Source: Chryseosolibacter sp035628595 (GTDB lineage Bacteria > Bacteroidota > Bacteroidia > Cytophagales > Cyclobacteriaceae). Taken from it: 42,936 nt of DNA. This document shows positions 9,162 through 16,946 of the stretch, one piece after another. A program made the position numbers and the translations under genes. Positions within the stretch are counted from its first letter, which is position 1. Each line of letters starts with the position of its first letter. Where the stretch lies: assembly GCA_035628595.1 (NCBI GenBank), contig DASPJN010000119.1, positions 1 through 42,936 of the forward strand. The letters are read 5' to 3'. The notes under the pieces are model-generated. The model worked only from the letters and a program-made list of their open reading frames with translations, was not told the DNA's origin and did not search any database.

Positions 9162-10334
9162 ATGAAAGAATTAAGAAGTATTGTTTTTAAAGGCGCTCTG
9201 ATCACGTTCCTTACGTTTTTTATCGCATGTAACACTTCCGGAAAGGAAGAAATGATGCAGGAAAGTGTGCCCTCGTGGTTTGTTACAATCACCGGCAAGG
9301 TTGGTTTTCCTGAAAAAGGAGGTAAGATTGTTCTGCAGGAATTCAATGAAAATGGTCCAACCGGAAAAGAAGACACCATTCAGCTGAAAAGCAATTACAC
9401 ATTTTCAAAGAAGGTTAAATTAACGCAGCCCGGATATTACAGGTTGAATTTTTACGATAAACAGGTTCTTAACGTCATCCTTTTTAAGAGCGATCTTGAG
9501 GTGAATGTTGATGGCAATAGCCCGCAGGGGTTTTTCGAAGTGAAAGGCTCACCTGATCTTGAGCTGATCAGGAAAGTTCAGGAAATACTTCAGTCAGTTA
9601 ATAATTCACCGGAGGTAGCAAAGATCAACCAGGAATATCAGGTAGCTGCGCAGCAGCAAAATCAACAGCGCGTTGCACAGCTTCAGGATGAGTATCAGAA
9701 ATTTATTAAACAGGAGCACGATAAAGTAGCGGCATTAATGGAAAACAATTCTCCATCGCTCGCCGTGCTGAACCTGATCCAGAGCAACACCCTCGACAAG
9801 GATAAATATTTCGACATCTATGTCCGCATTGCTGAAAAATTCAAACAAGGATGGCCTGACTTCCCACAGACGAAAACTGTCGTTGATTTTGTTGGAAAGT
9901 TAAAAGCTACAGCGATCGGGCAAGTTGCACCTGAGATTGAACTGCCTGATCCGAATGGTAATCTTGTAAAGCTTTCGTCATTGCGGGGTAAATACGTACT
10001 GGTTGATTTCTGGGCAAAATGGTGCGGCCCTTGCAGACAGGAGAATCCAAACGTGGTGCGCGTATACAACCAATACAAGGACAAAGGATTTACTGTTTTC
10101 GGCGTGTCACTCGATCGGAAAAAAGAAGATTGGATACAGGCTATTCAACAGGACGGCTTAACCTGGACGCACGTTTCTGATCTGAAATACTGGCAATCCG
10201 AAGCTGCCAAAACGTACAACATTACTGCTATTCCATTTTCGCTTCTCCTTGATCCGAACGGTGTGATCATCGATAAGAATTTAAGAGGCCCGGCGCTTGA
10301 AAAGAAGCTTGCTGAGGTAATGAAAGGAAAGTAG
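9162..10334 (+). CDS. TlpA-like thiol-disulfide oxidoreductase lipoprotein (DUF4369-type N-terminus)
   Basis: This 390-aa envelope lipoprotein has a hydrophobic signal ending in the lipobox FIAC with Cys23. Residues about 40-130 form a beta-rich domain like DUF4369, followed by a Gln-rich helical linker (about 140-185). The last about 140 residues are an AhpC/TSA-thioredoxin fold with the redox pair WCGPC (Cys288 and Cys291), the preceding DFWAKW, and a cis-proline at AIPFSLL. It most likely reduces or isomerises disulfides in the periplasm, perhaps for cytochrome maturation or stress defence; the substrate is not evident. This architecture is very common in Bacteroidota. It stands alone between its own promoter and a bidirectional terminator. 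Confidence 0.93.
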   Translation: MKELRSIVFKGALITFLTFFIACNTSGKEEMMQESVPSWFVTITGKVGFPEKGGKIVLQEFNENGPTGKEDTIQLKSNYTFSKKVKLTQPGYYRLNFYDKQVLNVILFKSDLEVNVDGNSPQGFFEVKGSPDLELIRKVQEILQSVNNSPEVAKINQEYQVAAQQQNQQRVAQLQDEYQKFIKQEHDKVAALMENNSPSLAVLNLIQSNTLDKDKYFDIYVRIAEKFKQGWPDFPQTKTVVDFVGKLKATAIGQVAPEIELPDPNGNLVKLSSLRGKYVLVDFWAKWCGPCRQENPNVVRVYNQYKDKGFTVFGVSLDRKKEDWIQAIQQDGLTWTHVSDLKYWQSEAAKTYNITAIPFSLLLDPNGVIIDKNLRGPALEKKLAEVMKGK

Positions 10335-10357
10335 GGTCTTACTTTCTGGACAAAATA

Positions 10358-10386
10358 AAGCGGACCGTTTGGATCCGCTTTTTTCT
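10358..10386. terminator. Bidirectional intrinsic terminator
   Basis: A 7-bp stem AAGCGGA/TCCGCTT (10358-10364 with 10374-10380) is followed by a T-run on the plus strand. On the minus strand it is followed by TTATTTTG. It sits between the convergent tlpA-like gene and the TonB-C gene and can serve both. Confidence 0.85.
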
Positions 10387-10415
10387 TTTTAATGATGTAG
10401 GAGAGATTGTACCTG

Positions 10416-10808
10416 TTACATTTTGTACAAATAGGCCATTTCCATCCGGACCTTTACGGGTTTGCCGTTAACCGTGCCCGGTTTCCATGCCGCCATTTTT
10501 TTAAAGGCTTCCAGGGCCGCTTCATCACATCCATAACCGATGCCCTCCAGTACTTCAAAATTGCCCGGCGTTCCGTCTTCATGGATGATAAACCCGATGG
10601 TGACTTTTCCTTCAATATTATTTTTTCTCGCTTCTTCTGGATAGTGATGATTTTTACCGTCAACATACTTCCCCAATGCTTTCATGCCTCCGGGAAATTC
10701 CGGATTAACGTCGACTGTTGTGTAAACACTGTCGCTTAGGATTTGTGAATTTCCGTTTGAGGCCAACATCGCGAACGCAAGAACAATGATTATGCTTTTG
10801 ATCGCCAT
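10416..10808 (-). CDS. Small exported protein with TonB C-terminal domain
   Basis: From the ATG at 10808 this is a 130-aa protein with a signal-like hydrophobic N-terminus (MAIKSIIIVLAFAMLASNG). A near-complete TonB C-terminal domain follows, with VNPEFPGGMKALGKYV, NIEGKVTIGFIIHEDG and AAWKPGTVNGKPV. It lacks the Pro-rich spacer of classical TonB; if the signal is cleaved it would be a free periplasmic domain, and if not, a very short membrane anchor. A TTG start at 10850 would overlap the upstream gene by 29 bp and is less likely. Its domain closely resembles the end of the upstream M56 protein, so it looks like a tandem duplicate. The gap to that gene is 13 bp, so they share an operon. Confidence 0.85.
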   Translation of the reverse strand: MAIKSIIIVLAFAMLASNGNSQILSDSVYTTVDVNPEFPGGMKALGKYVDGKNHHYPEEARKNNIEGKVTIGFIIHEDGTPGNFEVLEGIGYGCDEAALEAFKKMAAWKPGTVNGKPVKVRMEMAYLYKM

Positions 10809-10821
10809 AGAGATTTGTTTA

Positions 10822-12249
10822 CTACATGCTAAAATTAATCGGGAGGACAAATTTTACTCTGACAGGTTTGCCATTTTGCGTCCCGGGTTTCCATTTTGGA
10901 AACATCTTAACGACGCGAACGCTTTCCTCGTCGCATTCCGCTGATAAACCTTTCAAGACATGCACGTTTGAGACAGCGCCGTTCTTTTCGACAATGAATC
11001 CAACAAACACTTTGCCTTCAATCTCCTGTAGTCGGGCAGATTGCGGATAACGCATGTGCGTTTGAAGCATTTCAATGAGCGCATCGCGCCCTCCCGGGTA
11101 TTCCGGCATTTCTTCGACAACAGTGAAAACTGGCTCATTGCTGCTTACAACGTATTGGAGCATCACAAATGTGCGGACCCCCGACGCGTCACTTACGGAG
11201 AATTCTTCAGTGAATACAGGAGTACCATATTTGTCCTGGAGTGATGCCAGGTTTGCATCAAGTTGATCATCTTTTTCAAGAATATAATTCTCACCTGGAT
11301 GAGCCTGTTGAAATATATCGAAACGCGATTGCGCCTCATGCGGCACGGCGGAAGACGTTTCAGGCACCTGATCCTGACAAGCGATCGTGAAAAAAAGCAG
11401 TGGCAGCACGAATGCGCATGCTGTAAGTTTCCAAAATTTTATTTTTGATTTTAGCGTTCTCATCATCTGAATACGTTTTACGGTTAATGAATTATTAAAG
11501 TGACTGGCGAGACTAAGTCCGGCCGATTGTAATGCAACTCTCGCCAGCAGATTGCAATACTGGTTCACGTCATGATTTTTTACAGCGCGCGCATCTGCAT
11601 CAAATTCATGTATCTGAACCAAAGTCCTTCTATAAACTATAATGATCGGATTGAACCAAAAGATGATCTGTATTAAACTCAGGAGTAAAAGGTCAATTGA
11701 ATGCAATGCTGTTGCATGAGCCATTTCATGTGCAATGACTTGCTGGCGATCGCTTTCTGATAAAACCTCTTTTCTTGTTATAAAGAGCTGATGAAAAAAT
11801 GAAAATGAATAATTCGTCTTTTCAGTGAAGATCATTGAGTACTTTCCTACGCGGTGTTTTTCACCCTTAAGTGATGCCTGTCTGAGGAACAGTAGTTGCT
11901 TCAGAAAAACGATGAGGCTTATTGTCATTCCTGTGAAGTATATGACACTTAAGAGATCGTTCATGGTAAAGCCCGTAAAGAGACCGGCTGATTCACCCTT
12001 ACTCGCGGTGATGCTGACGTCCGGCAGCCAATGAACGGGAAGCGCATCAGACAGACTTGGGACGACCTTCAAACTTTCCGGTGACTGAATTTTTATCAAT
12101 GGAAACACAATAGATGCAACAAGGCCAGCCAACATGGTAAAGCGAACAATGCTAAAACTCGTCTCCTTTGCGAGGAAAAAACGGTGAAGGATCAGGAAGG
12201 AAATCAGAACGAGGGATGACTCCACGAAATAATTAATGAATGCACTCAT
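10822..12249 (-). CDS. M56 (BlaR1/MecR1-like) membrane metallopeptidase fused to a TonB C-terminal domain
   Basis: This 475-aa inner-membrane protein has helices at about 8-25, 36-53, 98-123 and 184-205 around an M56 zinc-protease core. The core has HEMAH at 174-178 and a likely third ligand in HEFDAD (214-219). A further membrane helix at about 277-295 places the C-terminus in the periplasm. Residues about 380-475 form a TonB C-terminal domain (VVEEMPEYPGG, IEGKVFVGFIVEKNG, PKWKPGTQNGKPV). In staphylococcal BlaR1 the equivalent region is a beta-lactam sensor; here no penicillin-binding domain is present, so the signal is not a beta-lactam in any obvious way. It overlaps the BlaI-type gene by 4 bp (ATGA) and is its probable cleavage partner. 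Confidence 0.92.
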   Translation of the reverse strand: MSAFINYFVESSLVLISFLILHRFFLAKETSFSIVRFTMLAGLVASIVFPLIKIQSPESLKVVPSLSDALPVHWLPDVSITASKGESAGLFTGFTMNDLLSVIYFTGMTISLIVFLKQLLFLRQASLKGEKHRVGKYSMIFTEKTNYSFSFFHQLFITRKEVLSESDRQQVIAHEMAHATALHSIDLLLLSLIQIIFWFNPIIIVYRRTLVQIHEFDADARAVKNHDVNQYCNLLARVALQSAGLSLASHFNNSLTVKRIQMMRTLKSKIKFWKLTACAFVLPLLFFTIACQDQVPETSSAVPHEAQSRFDIFQQAHPGENYILEKDDQLDANLASLQDKYGTPVFTEEFSVSDASGVRTFVMLQYVVSSNEPVFTVVEEMPEYPGGRDALIEMLQTHMRYPQSARLQEIEGKVFVGFIVEKNGAVSNVHVLKGLSAECDEESVRVVKMFPKWKPGTQNGKPVRVKFVLPINFSM

Positions 12250-12617
12250 GGCTTGTCGGCTTTAATTTCTTTCAATAATTTTTCAAGGTCTTTAGTATCC
12301 AACTTGTTCTCTCTCGCAAAAAATGAAACAAGGTTTTCGAATGAACCGTTGAAGTAACCTTTCACCAGGTTGTTGAGGTAGAACTTTGTATACTTTTCTT
12401 TAGAAACTACAGGGAAGTACTCATGTGTCTTCCCATAGGCTTTGTGGTCGATAAATCCTTTCGTCTCCAGAATCCGCACAATTGTAGACACTGTGTTGTA
12501 TGCAGGGCGGGGCGTGGGCATTTCCTGAACGATGTCTTTCACGAATGCCTTTCCTAATCGCCAAAGTATTTGCATGACCTGATCCTCAGCCCTGGTCAGC
12601 TCTTTCATTTCCTTCAT
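12246..12617 (-). CDS. BlaI/MecI/CopY-family repressor
   Basis: This is a 123-aa winged-helix repressor. The N-terminal domain begins KELTRAEDQVMQILWRLG and continues with the recognition region PAYNTVSTIVRILETKGFI and YEYFPV-type wing residues. The C-terminal helices (about 80-120) form the dimerisation arm, where the family is cut by M56 proteases to lift repression. It is coupled to the M56 gene by an ATGA overlap and sits just downstream of a strong inverted repeat that is its likely operator, so it probably represses its own operon. Length is typical for the family. Confidence 0.95.
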   Translation of the reverse strand: MKEMKELTRAEDQVMQILWRLGKAFVKDIVQEMPTPRPAYNTVSTIVRILETKGFIDHKAYGKTHEYFPVVSKEKYTKFYLNNLVKGYFNGSFENLVSFFARENKLDTKDLEKLLKEIKADKP

Positions 12618-12626
12618 ACCGATGTA

Positions 12627-12653
12627 TTTAGTTATAAAACTAAAACATTAGTT
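12627..12653. promoter_or_regulatory. Three-half-site inverted repeat, likely BlaI-family operator
   Basis: TTTAGTT-ATAA-AACTAAA (12627-12644) is a perfect 7+7 dyad. A third half-site TTAGTT (12648-12653) forms a second dyad with the right arm. It ends 9 bp before the repressor start codon and overlaps where the minus-strand promoter should lie (TTTGAC at 12654-12659 in reverse as an upstream element). Autoregulation by the BlaI-type protein is the simplest reading; the sequence differs from the TACA/TGTA core of staphylococcal operators. Confidence 0.7.
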
Positions 12654-12682
12654 GAGTCAAAGCAAATTTTACAGGATATTTT

Positions 12683-13351
12683 TTAGAGCGAGTTTGTAAA
12701 GCAATAGGAGATGAGATTCGCGCCCATTCGAAGGGCTTGCTGTCGCTTTTCTTCAGGATCATTGTGAATGCGTTGATCTTCCCAGCCATTACCGAGATCG
12801 GATTCATACGAGTAAAACACTACCAACCGTCCTTCATAGATCAATCCAAGGCCCTGTGCCGGTTTCCCATCATGTTCATGCACTTTAGGTAATCCTTTTG
12901 GGAAATCGAATTTTTGATGATAGATCGGGTGATCGAAAGGTATGGCTACCAGTTCAAGCCCGGGAAAAACTTTTTTCAGCTCAAGGCGAATAAACTTGTC
13001 AAGTCCATAGTTGTCGTCAATATGAAGAAAGCCTCCCCCTGTGAGATAGCGGCGTAAATTGGCTGCATCACTTTCTGAGAAAACAACGTTGCCGTGACCG
13101 GTCATGTACACATAGGGATAAAGAAACAGTTCTTTACTGCCGACTTCAACGATATCTTCTTCCGGGGCGATGTTGAGGTTTAGTTCGCGGTTGCAGAATT
13201 CAATAAGATTCGGAAGGGCAGTTTTGTTTGCGTACCAATCACCACCGCCGGCGTACTTCAACTTCGCAATCTTCAGAAAGCTTTGCGCATTTAAAGACAA
13301 GACGAAAAAAATCAAAAATAGCGTTATCGAAAGCCGTTCTCTCATAGTCAT
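12683..13351 (-). CDS. DUF4159 protein, exported
   Basis: This is a 222-aa protein with a signal peptide (MTMRERLSITLFLIFFVLSL, then NAQS). The body is a DUF4159 domain: YPYVYMTGHGNVVFSE, GGFLHIDDNYGLD, PFDHPIYHQKF and VVFYSYESDLGNGWED are recognisable. The fold resembles a glutamine-amidotransferase-like Rossmann domain found in Bacteroidota membrane-associated proteins; no catalytic activity is established. It lies between the DUF4249 gene (64-bp gap) and the BlaI gene (65-bp gap) on the same strand, so it may be its own unit or part of a longer transcript. A perfect 14-bp palindrome lies 4 bp before its ATG. Confidence 0.88.
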   Translation of the reverse strand: MTMRERLSITLFLIFFVLSLNAQSFLKIAKLKYAGGGDWYANKTALPNLIEFCNRELNLNIAPEEDIVEVGSKELFLYPYVYMTGHGNVVFSESDAANLRRYLTGGGFLHIDDNYGLDKFIRLELKKVFPGLELVAIPFDHPIYHQKFDFPKGLPKVHEHDGKPAQGLGLIYEGRLVVFYSYESDLGNGWEDQRIHNDPEEKRQQALRMGANLISYCFTNSL

Positions 13352-13355
13352 GAAT

Positions 13356-13369
13356 TACATTCGAATGTA
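13356..13369. promoter_or_regulatory. Perfect 14-bp palindrome upstream of DUF4159 gene
   Basis: TACATTCGAATGTA is self-complementary over 14 bp and sits 4 bp before the start codon. It could be a repressor site or a small structure in the leader. The arms TACA/TGTA are those of BlaI/MecI operators elsewhere, but the 6-bp spacing differs from the classical one. Confidence 0.4.
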
Positions 13370-13415
13370 CGAACGCGGTTTGAGAGAAAAAATTATTTGG
13401 TGACCGGCATTCAGG

Positions 13416-14282
13416 CTAAAGAACCATCACTTTCACGTCTGGCAAATGCAGCGTGAAAAATCCTCTCCCGCCGTTAACGTTGGTGGGATAGGTAACCGGC
13501 TCGCTGAAAACCTCGACAAGTCCCATCCGGTTCTGTACGCGAACCTTCAGATAATCGTAGTAATCGCGCGTCAGCGTTGAAATCGAAACTGCGATGCTGT
13601 CTCCTCTGTAATAATTTTTTGGAGCGGCCCTGAAGATCTCCGAATAATTGTCTCCGTTAAAAGGTTTGTCGTCAAAAAATCTCGTGTAGGCATCAGGGTT
13701 TACCATGTTTGCGATCAGCGATGCCCGCGCTGCACCCTGAACATTGATCATGTAATAATTTTCACTTGTAGGATCGGTGATAGAGTACGCAACCTGAGCC
13801 AGGTATGTGTTGTAGCCGTTGTTCCAAACATCGGCTTTCACCGTATCGAAATTTACTCTTGGCTGAACAATCGTTTTCGCAGTAACCTTTCCATAAGCCG
13901 GACAGGACACCTCAAGTGAATATTCATTTCCCGGCACGATCGGGATTCCGAGTGATTGATATACGCCATCCTGCATCAGTATTAGCTCATATGTTTGTCC
14001 CTGTGTCGTTATTGTGACATTCGCATCATTGATCGCAATTTCTTTCACAAGTGTTTGAATATCGGTGTCGCTTCCTGCTTCGAGCGCTCCAATGCTTCTT
14101 GTCACAAGGATTGCAATTGACGTGTCTGGCAGTACGCTTGATGTAACGACAATTTGGGCAGGAGCACTCTCTATCGATTTTACCTCAAGGGAATCGGGGA
14201 GGCACGATGTAAAGATGATGGCCAGGACTGAAAAAATTAGTGCAGGTGTGTAGTTTGTTTTCATGACTTTCATCCGTTTCAT
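13416..14282 (-). CDS. DUF4249 lipoprotein, partner of TonB-dependent receptor
   Basis: This 288-aa protein is read from the ATG at 14282, two bases after the receptor gene stop. In-frame ATGs at 14273 and 14264 are also possible, whereas the 14297 start would overlap the receptor. The N-terminus is a lipoprotein signal (ALIFSVLAIIFTSC, lipobox FTSC). The rest is beta-rich: an Ig-like first part with VVTSSVLPDTSIAILVTRSI and a second part with YYDYLKVRVQNRMGLVEVFSEPV. DUF4249 proteins regularly follow TonB-dependent receptors in Bacteroidota and are presumed outer-membrane accessory lipoproteins, possibly a lid or substrate-binding partner as SusD is to SusC. Substrate is unknown. Confidence 0.9.
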   Translation of the reverse strand: MKRMKVMKTNYTPALIFSVLAIIFTSCLPDSLEVKSIESAPAQIVVTSSVLPDTSIAILVTRSIGALEAGSDTDIQTLVKEIAINDANVTITTQGQTYELILMQDGVYQSLGIPIVPGNEYSLEVSCPAYGKVTAKTIVQPRVNFDTVKADVWNNGYNTYLAQVAYSITDPTSENYYMINVQGAARASLIANMVNPDAYTRFFDDKPFNGDNYSEIFRAAPKNYYRGDSIAVSISTLTRDYYDYLKVRVQNRMGLVEVFSEPVTYPTNVNGGRGFFTLHLPDVKVMVL

Positions 14283-14284
14283 TT

Positions 14285-16564
14285 TCAGAATTTGCATCCG
14301 TAGCTAATGTAGGGGAGCAGGCCAAAAAGCCCTGGTTGTTTATACGACAGTGCGCCTGTTTCTTTATCGGCTTCAATTACAATTCCGACAGGTGTAGCGC
14401 GGTTGTATATATTGTAAATTCCTGCCGACCATGTCCATTTGAATTTCTTCTCGGGCTTGCTGAAGAATTTTATTCCCAGGTCAAGACGATGAGAATCGGT
14501 AAGCTTAACGCTGTTGATCTTTGCGAAAATTGGAATCAGGTCCAGTCCACTCATGTTAGGTGCCATCGTAACATACTGCCCGATTACAGGTGTGAATCGC
14601 GCGCCTGAAATATATTCCCATACCATTGACGCAGCGAATCTCTTACCGAGTGTGTGTTGCGCGACAATAGCTCCATTGTGTCTTCGGTCATACCGAGCAT
14701 GAAACCATTCACCATTGTTCAGTCCATCAAACCTTCTCAAAGACCATGAAAGAGTGTAACTGATCCATCCGGTAAATTTTCCGGATTCCTTTCTTATTAG
14801 AAATTCTGCGCCATAAGCTTTTCCTTCTCCCTGAATGAGTTTTGAAGCAAAGTCTGTGTTAAATAACAAATTCGTTCCTTCCTCATAGGCGATCAAGTCC
14901 TCCATAGACTTATAATAACCTTCGATACTGAAGAACACTTTCTTTCTCGGCAGGAAGCGTTGCCACGCGAGCGAATATTGATGTGAACGCTGTGGTCTGA
15001 TACTGTCGGTCACTGGATACCAGATGTCCGCAGGGGTTGACACCGCAGCGTTTGATACCCGATGGATGTACTGCGCCATGCGTGAGTAATTGAACTTCAA
15101 TGCCTGGTCTTCTTTGATTTCATAGCGCGCTGACAGGCGCGGTTCGGGATTCATATAGTATTTGTCGCCTACGAGAGAAGCGGAGCCTCTAAGGCCGACA
15201 TTGACTCGCATCCGATTGGTGAGCGACCATTCCTGCTGGATGAATGCCGCAAGTTCATGGGACGTTTGACCCTGACTCGCGCTACTACTCATAATTTCAC
15301 TAATAGACCCGGTTGAGTTAACCACATTCGGGCTTATGGTATGTCTCGTCCATTCCAATCCGGTTGTTAGTTGCGCGTCTTTCCAAACGGAATCTTTTAC
15401 CAGCGTAACTTTAGCGCCATAGTCTTCGATATTTGAGAATGCCGAAATAGCGTAGTCTTCGTATGCGTTTTTTATTCGATAACTGTAATCCGTTTTGAAC
15501 AGGTACAAATTGTTCGTCCATCCTTCTGGAGTACGGTGTACCCATTTTAATGATTGTGTGGAATTTCCAGCGTTGTAACGTGTCAGCATTCCATCACCGT
15601 CTCCGTTTTTATCACGGAAGTGATCGAGCACATCTTCGCCCGCGTAGTGACTGATTTCGATTTGATGAGATTTTGACGGATGGAAAATCAGTTTACCATT
15701 GACATCGTAGAAATAGTATGGAATATTATACCCGACTACACCCATGACTTTATCAACATAAGTTCTGCGACCGCTTATCCAAAAGCTCGCTTTATCTTTA
15801 ACGATGGGTTGTTCCAGCTTCACGCGAGAGGCTATCAGGCCGACGTCGGCGGAGACCCTGGTTTTATCTGGAATTAATGAGAGCGTGTTAACATTGAGTA
15901 CCGAAGAAAGTCTTCCACCGAATTCGGCTGGAAATCCGCCATTAATTGCTTCCACATTGTCAACCACGTCGGGGTTGAATACGCTCATGAATCCAAACAG
16001 GTGACTTGTATTGTAGATCGGAGCACCATCAAGAAGCACGAGGTTCTGATCGGCGGCGCCGCCTCTTACGAATACGTCTGAGCTTCCATCAAGTCCTTTA
16101 ACATTACCGGGGAGCAAATGAAGCGTTTTGATAAGATCGGCTTCCCCCATGATTGTCGGCATGTTGAACATGTCCTTCTGTGTAAGTCGTTGCGTGCCCG
16201 CCCTCACTGACTGAACAACGTCGGCGTTTGTGTATCGATTTTCCTGAATGACAACTTCTTTCAATTGATCAATACGCGGCGTAATCGTCAACTTCCATGT
16301 AGTGTCAGCAGATACGTTGATCGAAGCGGTAAACGTTTCGTAACCGGTATATGAGATTCGGATCTTTTTTAATCCGGGTTTAATTTCCACCGCAAATTTT
16401 CCATCAAGATCAGTACTCGTCAATGTACTGTCAGGAAAGATCATCAAATTAGCAAGAGGAAGATATTCTCCGTTAGAATCACTTATTGTTCCCTTAACCT
16501 CCACACTCTGTGCGTTCACTATAAAAGGCAGAACGCAAATCGCCATCAAATAAAATCTTTTCAC
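14285..16564 (-). CDS. TonB-dependent outer-membrane receptor with carboxypeptidase-like N-terminal domain
   Basis: This 759-aa outer-membrane transporter starts at a GTG (16564), giving MKRFYLMAICVLPFIVNAQS as signal peptide; the ATG six codons later would lose the basic n-region. Residues about 20-105 are a carboxypeptidase-regulatory-like domain (VKGTISDSNGEYLPLANLMI). The plug domain (about 110-235) has IMGEADLIKTLHLLPG, DVFVRGGAADQNLVLLDGAP and GGFPAEFGGRLSSVLNV. The 22-strand barrel fills the remainder and ends with Phe (YISYGCKF) as BAM substrates do. With the DUF4249 gene it forms a two-gene transport unit. It is not of the SusC type and no SusD is present. The substrate (metal chelate, peptide or other) is not visible. 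Confidence 0.95.
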   Translation of the reverse strand: MKRFYLMAICVLPFIVNAQSVEVKGTISDSNGEYLPLANLMIFPDSTLTSTDLDGKFAVEIKPGLKKIRISYTGYETFTASINVSADTTWKLTITPRIDQLKEVVIQENRYTNADVVQSVRAGTQRLTQKDMFNMPTIMGEADLIKTLHLLPGNVKGLDGSSDVFVRGGAADQNLVLLDGAPIYNTSHLFGFMSVFNPDVVDNVEAINGGFPAEFGGRLSSVLNVNTLSLIPDKTRVSADVGLIASRVKLEQPIVKDKASFWISGRRTYVDKVMGVVGYNIPYYFYDVNGKLIFHPSKSHQIEISHYAGEDVLDHFRDKNGDGDGMLTRYNAGNSTQSLKWVHRTPEGWTNNLYLFKTDYSYRIKNAYEDYAISAFSNIEDYGAKVTLVKDSVWKDAQLTTGLEWTRHTISPNVVNSTGSISEIMSSSASQGQTSHELAAFIQQEWSLTNRMRVNVGLRGSASLVGDKYYMNPEPRLSARYEIKEDQALKFNYSRMAQYIHRVSNAAVSTPADIWYPVTDSIRPQRSHQYSLAWQRFLPRKKVFFSIEGYYKSMEDLIAYEEGTNLLFNTDFASKLIQGEGKAYGAEFLIRKESGKFTGWISYTLSWSLRRFDGLNNGEWFHARYDRRHNGAIVAQHTLGKRFAASMVWEYISGARFTPVIGQYVTMAPNMSGLDLIPIFAKINSVKLTDSHRLDLGIKFFSKPEKKFKWTWSAGIYNIYNRATPVGIVIEADKETGALSYKQPGLFGLLPYISYGCKF

Positions 16565-16946
16565 AACCCCTTGATTTCACGTTAAACATCACAATCGATT
16601 TTACAAGACGAGTCCTCAACATCACTTTAAGAACGAACTTGTTTTCTACGGTAGCTTAATAATTCTATGCCCGCTTTCAAGTTTAGGAAATGGTTGGATT
16701 GTGCATAAGGCTTACAGCCGCCAGTGAAGCGGCACTAATGTCCGAATGCTTTCGGCGTTTCGCTACTCTCTCACAACAGTGTAACCAGAGAGAAACGTGA
16801 AAGCTGGAATATGTAGAATTGTGTCAACTGACCATTTTTATTAGAAAGCCTTTCTGGCTCCTGTCCTCGATTCATGTGGTGATAATTTTTCGGATCCACA
16901 CGTTGCCATACCGATAATTATTATTTTTAGGGCTGAATCCCTGACT
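16565..16946. other. 382-bp intergenic region with several small hairpins
   Basis: No gene could be supported between the receptor and thyA. The stretch holds a row of small inverted repeats: GCCGC/GCGGC (16717-16733), CCGAA/TTCGG (16742-16755), and a longer imperfect hairpin CGTTTC...CTCTCT with AGAGAG..AAACG (16756-16797). AGGG/CCCT lies at 16929-16942, just before the thyA start. The divergent promoters for both genes must also lie here, but no exact TAnnTTTG box was found in either direction. Confidence 0.5.
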
